Source: Acidobacteriota bacterium
GTDB lineage: Bacteria > Acidobacteriota > Vicinamibacteria > Vicinamibacterales > UBA2999
NCBI GenBank assembly: GCA_947478985.1
Contig: CANJYC010000115.1
Coordinates: forward strand, 1 to 6,308
Length of the DNA stretch: 6,308 bases
Reading direction: 5' to 3'
Both the position numbers and the translations under genes were made by a program. The notes under the pieces were generated by a model. It ran no database searches. It was not told the origin of the DNA and worked only from the letters and a program-made list of their open reading frames with translations. Each line of letters begins with the position of its first letter. Within the stretch, counting starts at the first letter, position 1. Shown here in pieces: positions 1-5,996 of the stretch.

Positions 1-1
1 C

Positions 2-724
2 GTCATGCAGCACCCGGTGACGACCGAGTACGACGAGGCCCGGCACCAGGTGGAGGAGACGCTGTATGCCGTCACCGGGGTCGGACTGCCGGTGCTCTGG
101 TTCTGGCCCAACGTCGATGCCGGCTCGGATGGCACGTCGAAGGGGATTCGCGTCTTCCGCGAGCAGGTGGATCCTCCTGACTTTCACCTCTTCCGGAACA
201 TGTTTCCGGAAGACTTTCTCCGGCTGCTGTGCGGTGCCACGGCGATTGTCGGCAACTCGAGCGTGGCCATCCGCGAGTGCTCCTACCTGGGCGTGCCGGC
301 CGTGAACATCGGCAGCCGCCAGCAGGGACGCGAGCGTGGACAGAATGTCATCGACGTCGAACACGATCGCGTGGCGATTGCGGCAGCTATCCGCGCCCAC
401 ATGTCGCGCGGCCGGGCGCCGAAGGACCTGCTGTACGGCGATGGGCAGGCCGGTGCGCGCATTGCTGACTGCCTGGCAACCGTGCCGCTGACGATCGAGA
501 AGAGGCTCACCTACTACTGGCACCCACGCTCTCGCCGGATCGGGACCGCCGCATCGCGGCCCTCGGCTACGACTACGCCGCGCAGTCGAGCGAGGCGCTC
601 ACGCACTGCAATCTGTGCGGTGCGTCCACCTTCATCGTCCTCACGCACCGGGATCGCTACGGATACGCCGCCGAGGCGCATGCCTGCCGCCAGTGCGGTC
701 TGGTGTTCCTCAATCCGCGGATGA
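2..724 (+). CDS. UDP-N-acetylglucosamine 2-epimerase (hydrolysing type), C-terminal part, 5' truncated
   Basis: Enzymes of this family convert UDP-GlcNAc to ManNAc plus UDP (NeuC type), or act on a related NDP-sugar, at the start of nonulosonic acid synthesis in the cytoplasm. The frame is open from the left edge, so the gene begins upstream; about 170 residues of the usual roughly 380 are present. The diagnostic C-terminal block is clear: VGNSSVAIRE (about 248-277), then GVPAVNIGSRQQGRER (about 292-339) and NVIDV, which form the UDP-binding half of this GT-B-like fold. The family-like ending YGDGQAGARIAD...IEKRLTY finishes near 514. The frame then stays open to TGA 722-724, but the residues after 517 are arginine- and serine-rich out-of-frame sequence and overlap the next gene, so they are probably not native. 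A single change of the TGG at 518-520 to a stop would give a normal end. The family call is confident; the exact substrate is not known. Confidence 0.88.
   Translation, partial: VMQHPVTTEYDEARHQVEETLYAVTGVGLPVLWFWPNVDAGSDGTSKGIRVFREQVDPPDFHLFRNMFPEDFLRLLCGATAIVGNSSVAIRECSYLGVPAVNIGSRQQGRERGQNVIDVEHDRVAIAAAIRAHMSRGRAPKDLLYGDGQAGARIADCLATVPLTIEKRLTYYWHPRSRRIGTAASRPSATTTPRSRARRSRTAICAVRPPSSSSRTGIATDTPPRRMPAASAVWCSSIRG
505..545 (+). other. Frame transition between epimerase and methyltransferase
   Basis: Protein-like coding moves here from the epimerase frame (codons starting at 506, 509, 512...) to the methyltransferase frame (541, 544...). The methyltransferase frame is open from 469, but it has no ATG, GTG or TTG before 703. 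The third frame has a stop at 489-491 and no start afterwards. I see no classic slippery heptamer. Possible explanations are a one-base sequencing or assembly indel, a real frameshift mutation, a native epimerase-methyltransferase fusion broken by an indel, or initiation at a rare codon such as CTG 517. Confidence 0.6.
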
Positions 725-1440
725 CGGCGGATTCCTACGGCCGGTTCTATAACGGCATCTATCGACCGCTCGTCAGTGCCTTCCATGGCCGGCTCATCGA
801 TGCCCATACGATTCAGGCCGAGCAGCGCGAGTACGCCGCGGAGCGCGCCGGCCTACTGCGCCCGTTCCTCGCCGACAGCGGACGCCGAACGATGCTGGAC
901 ATCGGCGGCTCAACCGGTGTGGTGGCTCATCACTTCACGCAGGTGTTCGGGCTGTCAGGCACGCTGATCGACCCGGCGCCGCTCGAGGTGGAGCAAGCGA
1001 AGCGTCTTGGCCTGGAGACGATTACGGGCCTGGTCGAGGAGCACGACTTCGGTCACCGGCGTTTTGACGTGGTGATCATCTGCCAGACCGTCGACCATCT
1101 CCTCGATATCGCCGGCACGCTGGCGCGCGTGCGGCAACTGCTGTCCGATAACGGCGTGCTGTTCATCGACATCGTCGATTTCCGGGCCGCGTATCTGCGC
1201 AACCGCTCCGTTGAGGCGGCCGTCAAGATCGATCATCCCTACTACCTGACGGAAGCCACGATGGAGTGTTATCTGCGGCGCGCGGGCTTCGCGATAGAGC
1301 GGAGCGACTACGCCGCCGATCACCTGCACGTCAGCTACGTGTGCGCGCCCCGCGCGGCCGAACCGGCGTGTCTGCCGGCACCGACCAGTGTCGACGGGAT
1401 GCTGCGCGAAATCCGCGCTGTGCAGAACACGCCACGGTGA
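541..1440 (+). CDS. Class I SAM-dependent methyltransferase with N-terminal zinc-binding module
   Basis: This is probably a sugar C- or O-methyltransferase of the kind found in deoxysugar and glycan clusters. The N-terminal module has two CxxC pairs, with cysteine codons at 607, 616, 685 and 694 (CNLCG, then CRQCGLVFLNPRM), typical of the zinc-binding methyltransferases related to NDP-sugar C-3 methyltransferases. A Rossmann SAM-binding domain follows: motif I is LDIGGSTG (about 895-918), the acidic motif is LIDPAP (964-981), and the later strands are FDVVIICQ and GVLFIDIVDF. The first base given is where convincing coding begins, not a start codon; no standard start exists upstream in this frame. 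GTG 703 is available, but it would discard all four cysteines. The C-terminus ends in TGA 1438-1440, overlapping the next start by 4 bases. The substrate is unknown; its position between the 2-epimerase and the CMP-sugar synthetase suggests a role in the same glycan. Confidence 0.82.
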   Translation, partial: RDRRIAALGYDYAAQSSEALTHCNLCGASTFIVLTHRDRYGYAAEAHACRQCGLVFLNPRMTADSYGRFYNGIYRPLVSAFHGRLIDAHTIQAEQREYAAERAGLLRPFLADSGRRTMLDIGGSTGVVAHHFTQVFGLSGTLIDPAPLEVEQAKRLGLETITGLVEEHDFGHRRFDVVIICQTVDHLLDIAGTLARVRQLLSDNGVLFIDIVDFRAAYLRNRSVEAAVKIDHPYYLTEATMECYLRRAGFAIERSDYAADHLHVSYVCAPRAAEPACLPAPTSVDGMLREIRAVQNTPR

Positions 1441-2132
1441 CCGGATCCGTCCTGGCGATCGTTCCCGCCCGCGGCGGGTCGAAAGGGGTGCCGGGCAAGA
1501 ACGTCCGGCCTCTCGCCGGCCGGCCACTCGTCGAGTACACGGCACGCGCGGCGGCGGACTCCGGGGTGATCGATCGGATTATCCTGTCAACGGACTCGCC
1601 AGAGATTGCCGAGGTCGGGCGCCGTGCCGGCCTTGAGGTGCCGTTTCTCCGCCCGGCAGCGCTTTCCGCCGATGACACCCCGATGCTGCCGGTGCTGCAA
1701 CATGCGCTCGAAGTGCTCGAACAGGAAGGCTGGACGCCGGAGATTGTCGTGCTGCTGCAGCCGACCTCGCCGCTCCGCACCGGCGCCCATATCCGCGCCG
1801 CGGTGACGATGCTGCGGGAGACGCGGGCTGATTCGGTCGTCACGGTCGTCGAGGTGCCACGCCATCTCTCGCCCGACTACGTGATGCGGATCGAGGGCGG
1901 CAAGCTCGTGCCGTTCCTTCCCGAAGGCGCGCGGGTGGCACGCCGGCAGGACGCGCGCGCGGCGTACGCGCGCGAGGGGACGGTCTATGCCTGCTGGCGG
2001 TCGACGATTGAACGCTTCGGATCGATCTACGGTGAGGATTGCCGTCCACTGCCAATCGATCCGGGCGAGTCGCTGAGCATCGATTCACCCGCGGACTGGG
2101 ACGCCGCCGGGCGGCTGCTTGCCGGACGTTAG
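1437..2132 (+). CDS. CMP-sugar synthetase (acylneuraminate cytidylyltransferase family)
   Basis: These enzymes transfer CMP from CTP to a 2-keto sugar acid (sialic, legionaminic or pseudaminic acid, or Kdo), giving the CMP-sugar donor for glycosyltransferases in the cytoplasm. The predicted 231 residues match the usual length. The N-terminal nucleotide-binding loop IVPARGGSKGVPGKN lies at residues 8-22. The LQPTSPLR motif is at about 107-114 and the metal/product-site segment IDSPADWD at about 215-222. The GTG start at 1437 is chosen because the GTGA overlaps the upstream stop, which suggests translational coupling, and because the protein begins only a few residues before the conserved loop. 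No clear Shine-Dalgarno sequence is seen. With the hydrolysing 2-epimerase two genes upstream, a nonulosonic acid is the likeliest substrate, but Kdo-like substrates cannot be excluded from sequence alone. Confidence 0.9.
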   Translation: MTGSVLAIVPARGGSKGVPGKNVRPLAGRPLVEYTARAAADSGVIDRIILSTDSPEIAEVGRRAGLEVPFLRPAALSADDTPMLPVLQHALEVLEQEGWTPEIVVLLQPTSPLRTGAHIRAAVTMLRETRADSVVTVVEVPRHLSPDYVMRIEGGKLVPFLPEGARVARRQDARAAYAREGTVYACWRSTIERFGSIYGEDCRPLPIDPGESLSIDSPADWDAAGRLLAGR

Positions 2133-2151
2133 CCGGACGGCGCTGCGGCGA

Positions 2152-3183
2152 ATGGTGCCACGCGGCATCAGACTCGCAGGCAGCCGGTGGATCGCGAGTC
2201 GCCAGAGCGCCAGGCTCGACCAGCAACTGGCCGCGCTCGCAGGCGGTCACGGGACCATCGTGGCTGGCCCCTGGCTTGGAGAGGTCGGCTTTGAGCTGCT
2301 GTACTGGGTGCCGTTCCTTCGCTGGTTTGCGGAGCGGTTCGCGGTGCCGGCCGAGCGGATCCTCGTCCTGTCGAGGGGTGGGACGCAGGCGTGGTACAGC
2401 CCGTTTGCGGGGCAGTACGCGGATGTCTTCGATCAGGTGACGCCGGACACGTTTCGTGACCAGCATGACGCGCGAGTACGTCGGCTCGGCGAACAGAAGC
2501 AGACACAGCTCACCGAATTCGATCGGGAACTCCTCGCAGGTGCCACCAGTGCGGCGCGGATCGTCTCCTGGTCACTGCTGCACCCATCGTCCATGTACGC
2601 GCTGTTCAATCCATTCTGGTGGGGACATCTGTCAACGCAGTGGGTGCATCGCCACGCCCGGTACGCCCGGCTTCAGCCGCCGCCGCAGTCGGAAGCGACA
2701 CTGCCGGATACAACACTGCCTGAGATGGTGCTGCCCAGCGAGCCCTACGCCGCCGTGAAGTTCTACTACAACGAATGCTTTCCACCGACCGATCGCAATC
2801 GCGCGTTCGTGCGTGACGTGACCGAGGCGCTCGCGTCCGTTGGTCCCGTCGTCGCGCTGCATAGCGGTCTGCGGATCGACGATCACGCCGGTGAGCGCGT
2901 GGAGGCGCACGGGGTCCGGCACCTGCCTGAGGGACTCGACCCGGCGCGCAATCTGCTCGTGCAGAGCGCGATCGTGGCCGGCGCTCGCGAGTTCGTGGGC
3001 ACTTACGGCGGGTTTTCCTACCTGGCACCGTTCTCCGGCGTACGCTCGACGGCGTTTTACAGCCATGCCGCCGGGTTCTCGCCGAGGCACCTGACCATGG
3101 CACGCGACGCGCTGACGTCGATCGGTGATGGAGGATTGCTACAGGTGCGGGACGTGGTCGAGGGAATTGGCCGTGGCCAATGA
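2152..3183 (+). CDS. Uncharacterised putative glycosyltransferase-like protein, paralog A of a tandem pair
   Basis: I do not recognise a named family. The predicted 343 residues are soluble-looking, with no signal peptide or membrane segment. An N-terminal block GPWLGEVGFELLYWVPF starts at residue 39. It is followed by an RGG-containing segment, a HPSSMYALF segment, and AAVKFYYNECFPPTDRNR in the middle. A late block FVGTYGGFSYLAPFSG covers residues 281-296. A glycine-rich late motif just after a nonpolar helix, together with the operon context, resembles the donor-side half of GT-B enzymes; this is inference. The whole protein aligns by eye with the downstream gene, so the two are paralogs. 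ATG 2152 is chosen as the start, 19 bases after the preceding stop. A TTG at 2119 would add 11 residues and overlap the upstream gene by 14 bases, with no better ribosome site. Confidence 0.75.
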   Translation: MVPRGIRLAGSRWIASRQSARLDQQLAALAGGHGTIVAGPWLGEVGFELLYWVPFLRWFAERFAVPAERILVLSRGGTQAWYSPFAGQYADVFDQVTPDTFRDQHDARVRRLGEQKQTQLTEFDRELLAGATSAARIVSWSLLHPSSMYALFNPFWWGHLSTQWVHRHARYARLQPPPQSEATLPDTTLPEMVLPSEPYAAVKFYYNECFPPTDRNRAFVRDVTEALASVGPVVALHSGLRIDDHAGERVEAHGVRHLPEGLDPARNLLVQSAIVAGAREFVGTYGGFSYLAPFSGVRSTAFYSHAAGFSPRHLTMARDALTSIGDGGLLQVRDVVEGIGRGQ

Positions 3184-4414
3184 CCGATGGGCGCCGGCGC
3201 TCGACCAGCAGGCGCGCGTGGCCAAGCGTGCCGCCTTCGAGGCGGCTCGGCGCGGCGTGAAGATCACAGGTGAACGCATGAAGAATGCGCTGACGGCCGT
3301 ATCCAATCTCACGGCACGACAGTGGCGCCGGGCGAGCAAGGTGGGACCCTACATCGACCACCGCCTGCACAAGCTGTCAGATGCCCGCAAACGCGCCGTC
3401 ACCTACGGCCTCGAGTGGCGTGTCGAGCGCGAGGTGGCGCAACTGGCGACCGGATCCGACCCCCTCATCGTCGGACCCTGGTTGTCGGAAGTCGGGTATG
3501 AGGCCCTGTACTGGGTGCCATTCGTCCGCTGGGTGCAGGCCACCTATCACGTCGATCCCGCTCGTCTCATCGTGGTCACCCGGGGGGGCGCGGCGGTGTG
3601 GTACCGCGACATCACGACCCGCTCGGTCGAGCTGTTCGATGTGCTGCCGCCCGCAGTCTACGCCGAGCGGAACGCGCAGCGCGCCGATGATGGGGGGGGC
3701 ACGCTGAAGCAGTGGACGATCTCGCCGCTCGACGAGGAGATTGCCGACGAGGTGCGCCGCCGTGCCGACGCGCCGCGCGCGCGGCTGTTCCATCCGTCGC
3801 TGATGTACCGGCTGTTCCAGCAGTTCATGCTCGGCCACAGGCCGTCTTCATTCCTGCTGCGACGCACGCGCTATCGACGGATCGCGATTCCCGACGTTGC
3901 GCTGCCGCCGCTGCCGCGCGACTACGTGGCCGTGAAGTTCTATACCGCAGCGTCATTGCCGCCGACGCCCTCCATCACGCGAATGCTGCAGTCGATGGTG
4001 CTGGCGCTCGCCGAGCAGCGGCCCGTGGTGATGCTCGACACCGGTTTTGCGCTGGACGATCACGAGGACTACACCTTCGAGCGGGCGAGCCGCATTCACA
4101 CCGTGCGGGACATGCTGCGTCCGGAGGACAATCTAGCCGTGCAGACCGCCATCATCGGCCGCTCCAGCGGGTTCGTCGGCACCTGCGGCAGCCTGGCCTG
4201 GCTCGCGCCGATGCTCGGCATCGACACGACCGCGGTGCTGGCCGACGCGCGGTTCCTGCACGGCCATCTGCAGGTCGCCAGGCAGGTCTTTCAGACGCTC
4301 GGCGGCGGACGCTTTTCCCCGCTCGATATCTCCACCTTCGATCAGCTCGGGCTGACGATTCACGCGAACCCGTCGACGATGGACGGTTCCCCAGGCGGCC
4401 CCTCACACCCATGA
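3173..4414 (+). CDS. Uncharacterised putative glycosyltransferase-like protein, paralog B of a tandem pair
   Basis: The predicted 413 residues share paralog A's blocks in the same order. GPWLSEVGYEALYWVPF begins at residue 101, followed by VTRGGAAVWYRD, LFHPSLMYRLF and VAVKFYTAASLPPTPS. FVGTCGSLAWLAPMLG covers about 334-349. It carries a longer N-terminus rich in Ala, Arg and Lys that A lacks, possibly a helical or membrane-surface extension. GTG 3173 has AGGGAA about 6 bases upstream and overlaps the previous stop by 11 bases. ATG 3278 has AGGTGA just upstream and is a real alternative that would remove 35 residues. GTG 3125 and ATG 3128 are also in frame but lie deep in the previous gene. 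Two poly-G runs (3582-3588 and 3692-3699) fall in the coding sequence without breaking the frame. The stop overlaps the next ATG by 4 bases. Function is inferred only from context and the paralog. Confidence 0.75.
   Translation: MANDRWAPALDQQARVAKRAAFEAARRGVKITGERMKNALTAVSNLTARQWRRASKVGPYIDHRLHKLSDARKRAVTYGLEWRVEREVAQLATGSDPLIVGPWLSEVGYEALYWVPFVRWVQATYHVDPARLIVVTRGGAAVWYRDITTRSVELFDVLPPAVYAERNAQRADDGGGTLKQWTISPLDEEIADEVRRRADAPRARLFHPSLMYRLFQQFMLGHRPSSFLLRRTRYRRIAIPDVALPPLPRDYVAVKFYTAASLPPTPSITRMLQSMVLALAEQRPVVMLDTGFALDDHEDYTFERASRIHTVRDMLRPEDNLAVQTAIIGRSSGFVGTCGSLAWLAPMLGIDTTAVLADARFLHGHLQVARQVFQTLGGGRFSPLDISTFDQLGLTIHANPSTMDGSPGGPSHP
3582..3588 (+). repeat. Homopolymer G7 in paralog B
   Basis: Seven consecutive G residues encode part of the conserved RGG segment. 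Paralog A encodes the equivalent residues with an interrupted run, so the amino-acid sequence does not require the tract. Losing one base would lead to a stop at 3705-3707; gaining one would lead to a stop at 3688-3690. Confidence 0.9.
3692..3699 (+). repeat. Homopolymer G8 in paralog B
   Basis: Eight consecutive G residues encode Gly-Gly-Gly in a region poorly conserved between the two paralogs. Losing one G places TGA 3705-3707 in frame almost at once. Gaining one G enters a frame that stays open to 5556, through the next gene. It is a candidate indel hot spot, biological or technical. Confidence 0.9.
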
Positions 4415-5556
4415 GCATTCGCAACGTCCTCGTGACCGGCGGCGCCGGTTATATCGGTTCACACCTGGTTGACGCGCTGGTGGCGCGCGATTACGCCGTC
4501 ACCGTGCTCGACAACCTGGAACCCCAGGTGCACCGCAGCGGCACCTGGCCCTCGTATGCCAATCCAAAGGCAACCTACGTGCGAGGGGATGTGCGCGATC
4601 GCGCCGTCTTCGAGCCGCTGGTCATCGCCAACCAGGCCGTGGTGCACTTTGCGGCCGCGGTGAGCGTGGGCCAGAGCATGTATCAGGTCGACCGCTACGT
4701 CGACGTGAACACGCGCGGCACGGCGCTGCTCCTCGATATCCTGGTCAACACGAAGCATGCGGTGGAGAAAGTGATCGTCGCCTCGTCGATCGGGGTCTAC
4801 GGCGAAGGCGCCTACGCCTGTGCCGTGCACGGTCCGGTGGCGCCGATCATCCGGCCGGAGCAGCAGCTCGCCGAGCGCGACTGGGAACAGCGGTGCCCGC
4901 ACTGTCATCAGCACGTAACCTCGGTGCCGACACCGGAAGACAAGGCGCTGTATCGCGACAACATCTACTCGATGACCAAGTACCACCAGGAAGAGATGGT
5001 GCTGCTCATCGGCAAGACCTACAGCATCCCGGCTGTGGCCCCGCGTTTCTTCAACGTCTACGGTCCGCGTCAGAGCCTCAGCAACCCGTATGCGGGCGTG
5101 GCGGCGATCTGGCTCAGCCGGCTGATGAACGGGAAGGCGCCGGTGGTGTTCGAGGACGGCGGCCAGTTGCGTGACTTCGTCTCGATTCACGACGTCGTGG
5201 ACTGCCTCGTGCTGATGCTCGAGCGTTCCGGGGCCGACTATCTGCCGGTCAACGTCGGCTCAGGCGAGACGGTGACGATTCTCGATATTGCCCGCATGCT
5301 CGGGCGTCTGCTGGGCTCCTCGATTGCGCCTGAGATCACCCAGACCGGCCGCAAGTTCGACATCCGTCACAATACGGCGGACATCACGCGCGCGCGTGAG
5401 ACGCTGGGCTTTGCGCCCAAGGTCACGCTGGAGCAGGGATTCACGGAGCTGATCGAGTGGGCCCGTACCTCGCCGGACGGGGCGGTCGACTTCTTCGATC
5501 GGGCGCTCGACGAATTGCGGGCCAAGGGGCTGCTGGTGCAGCATGCGCCGCGATGA
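4411..5556 (+). CDS. NAD-dependent nucleotide-sugar epimerase, dTDP-L-rhamnose 4-epimerase-like (extended SDR)
   Basis: Extended SDR epimerases oxidise and re-reduce C-4 of an NDP-sugar using bound NAD. The predicted 381 residues start with a Rossmann NAD loop GGAGYIGS (residues 10-17) and DN near residue 32. Then come HFAAAVSVGQS, the SSIGVYG strand carrying the catalytic Ser, and the YSMTK catalytic pair Tyr186/Lys190. RFFNVYGPRQS and GGQLRDFVSIHDVVD form the substrate-side motifs, and VNVGSGETVTI follows. An insertion before the Tyr carries CPHC (Cys162 and Cys165) in a WEQRCPHCHQ...PTPEDK segment. From memory, this insertion marks dTDP-L-rhamnose 4-epimerases (WbiB/TllE type) rather than plain UDP-glucose 4-epimerases. 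Start ATG 4411 overlaps the upstream stop as ATGA. It would supply a 6-deoxy-talose or related donor if the specificity holds; UDP-hexose 4-epimerase activity is the main alternative. Confidence 0.9.
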   Translation: MSIRNVLVTGGAGYIGSHLVDALVARDYAVTVLDNLEPQVHRSGTWPSYANPKATYVRGDVRDRAVFEPLVIANQAVVHFAAAVSVGQSMYQVDRYVDVNTRGTALLLDILVNTKHAVEKVIVASSIGVYGEGAYACAVHGPVAPIIRPEQQLAERDWEQRCPHCHQHVTSVPTPEDKALYRDNIYSMTKYHQEEMVLLIGKTYSIPAVAPRFFNVYGPRQSLSNPYAGVAAIWLSRLMNGKAPVVFEDGGQLRDFVSIHDVVDCLVLMLERSGADYLPVNVGSGETVTILDIARMLGRLLGSSIAPEITQTGRKFDIRHNTADITRARETLGFAPKVTLEQGFTELIEWARTSPDGAVDFFDRALDELRAKGLLVQHAPR

Positions 5557-5996
5557 TTCTCGCCTTTGATGACCTCCCGCCGCTGGCCGGGAAGGTGGCG
5601 ATGGTGGACGGTGCCTTCGACCCGCTGCACCGTGGCCACATCGAGTACTTCCGCGCCGCGAGCGAGCTCGGCGTGCCGTTGTTCTGCAATGTCGCATCCG
5701 ATCGCTACGTGCGAACGAAGCACCGCCCGTTTCTCGGCGAGGAGCAGCGCGCCGCGATCATCGACGCGATTCGATACGTCAGCTACACCCACATCTACCA
5801 GATCGACACCGAGACCGTGCTCAAGCAGCTCCGTCCGCGCTACTACGTGAAAGGCAGCGACTGGCGGGGACGGCTGCCGGCCGATCAGATCGCGATTTGT
5901 CGAGAGCACGGCATCGAGGTCGTCTATCTGGAGACGATCCTCGATTCATCCAGCCGCATCCTGAAGGACTACTGCGCGCAGCAGGGACAACCATGA
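5553..5996 (+). CDS. Cytidylyltransferase-like / adenylyltransferase-like nucleotidyltransferase (HxGH family)
   Basis: Members of this family transfer a nucleotide from CTP or ATP onto a phosphorylated sugar or alditol, releasing pyrophosphate. Examples are glycerol-3-phosphate cytidylyltransferase and the adenylyltransferase domain of HldE/RfaE. The predicted 147 residues are of single-domain size. The signature DGAFDPLHRGHIEYF holds His26 and His29 of the HxGH site. KGSDWR at about 114-119 corresponds to the KGGDY-type segment of heptose adenylyltransferases, and SSSRI at 132-136 matches the ISSTRI-type loop near the C-terminus. No kinase domain is fused, unlike full HldE. The ATG start overlaps the epimerase stop by 4 bases, and its own stop overlaps the next ATG by 4 bases, so it is probably coupled to both. 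The substrate is not determinable here; a heptose-1-phosphate or polyol phosphate is plausible. Confidence 0.87.
   Translation: MILAFDDLPPLAGKVAMVDGAFDPLHRGHIEYFRAASELGVPLFCNVASDRYVRTKHRPFLGEEQRAAIIDAIRYVSYTHIYQIDTETVLKQLRPRYYVKGSDWRGRLPADQIAICREHGIEVVYLETILDSSSRILKDYCAQQGQP

Noticed and set aside
703..1440. Methyltransferase starting at GTG 703
   Set aside because: This start falls inside the conserved CGLVFLNPRM stretch and removes the whole zinc-binding module, which is plainly encoded upstream in the same frame.
955..1545. Long open frames on the minus strand here and opposite most other genes
   Set aside because: They are antisense to well-supported genes, have skewed Arg/Pro/His-rich compositions and show no motifs; they are expected by-products of high GC content.
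1951..1975. Near-palindromic CG-alternating stretch that could be a hairpin
   Set aside because: It lies within the conserved coding region of the CMP-sugar synthetase and reflects GC-rich codons; there is no T tract or other sign of a terminator.
2121..2139. Direct repeat of gccggacg on either side of the synthetase stop codon
   Set aside because: Only 8 bases repeat, and the motif is common in this GC-rich sequence; nothing suggests an attachment site or an insertion duplication.
2119..2151. TTG 2119 as the start of paralog A
   Set aside because: It is possible, but it would overlap the upstream gene by 14 bases with no better ribosome site, and the added residues show no match to paralog B; ATG 2152 is simpler.
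3712..5556. A single long open frame reading through the second half of paralog B into the SDR epimerase
   Set aside because: The part before 4411 is Arg/Ala-rich out-of-frame sequence of paralog B. True epimerase coding starts at ATG 4411 with the NAD-binding loop a few residues later.
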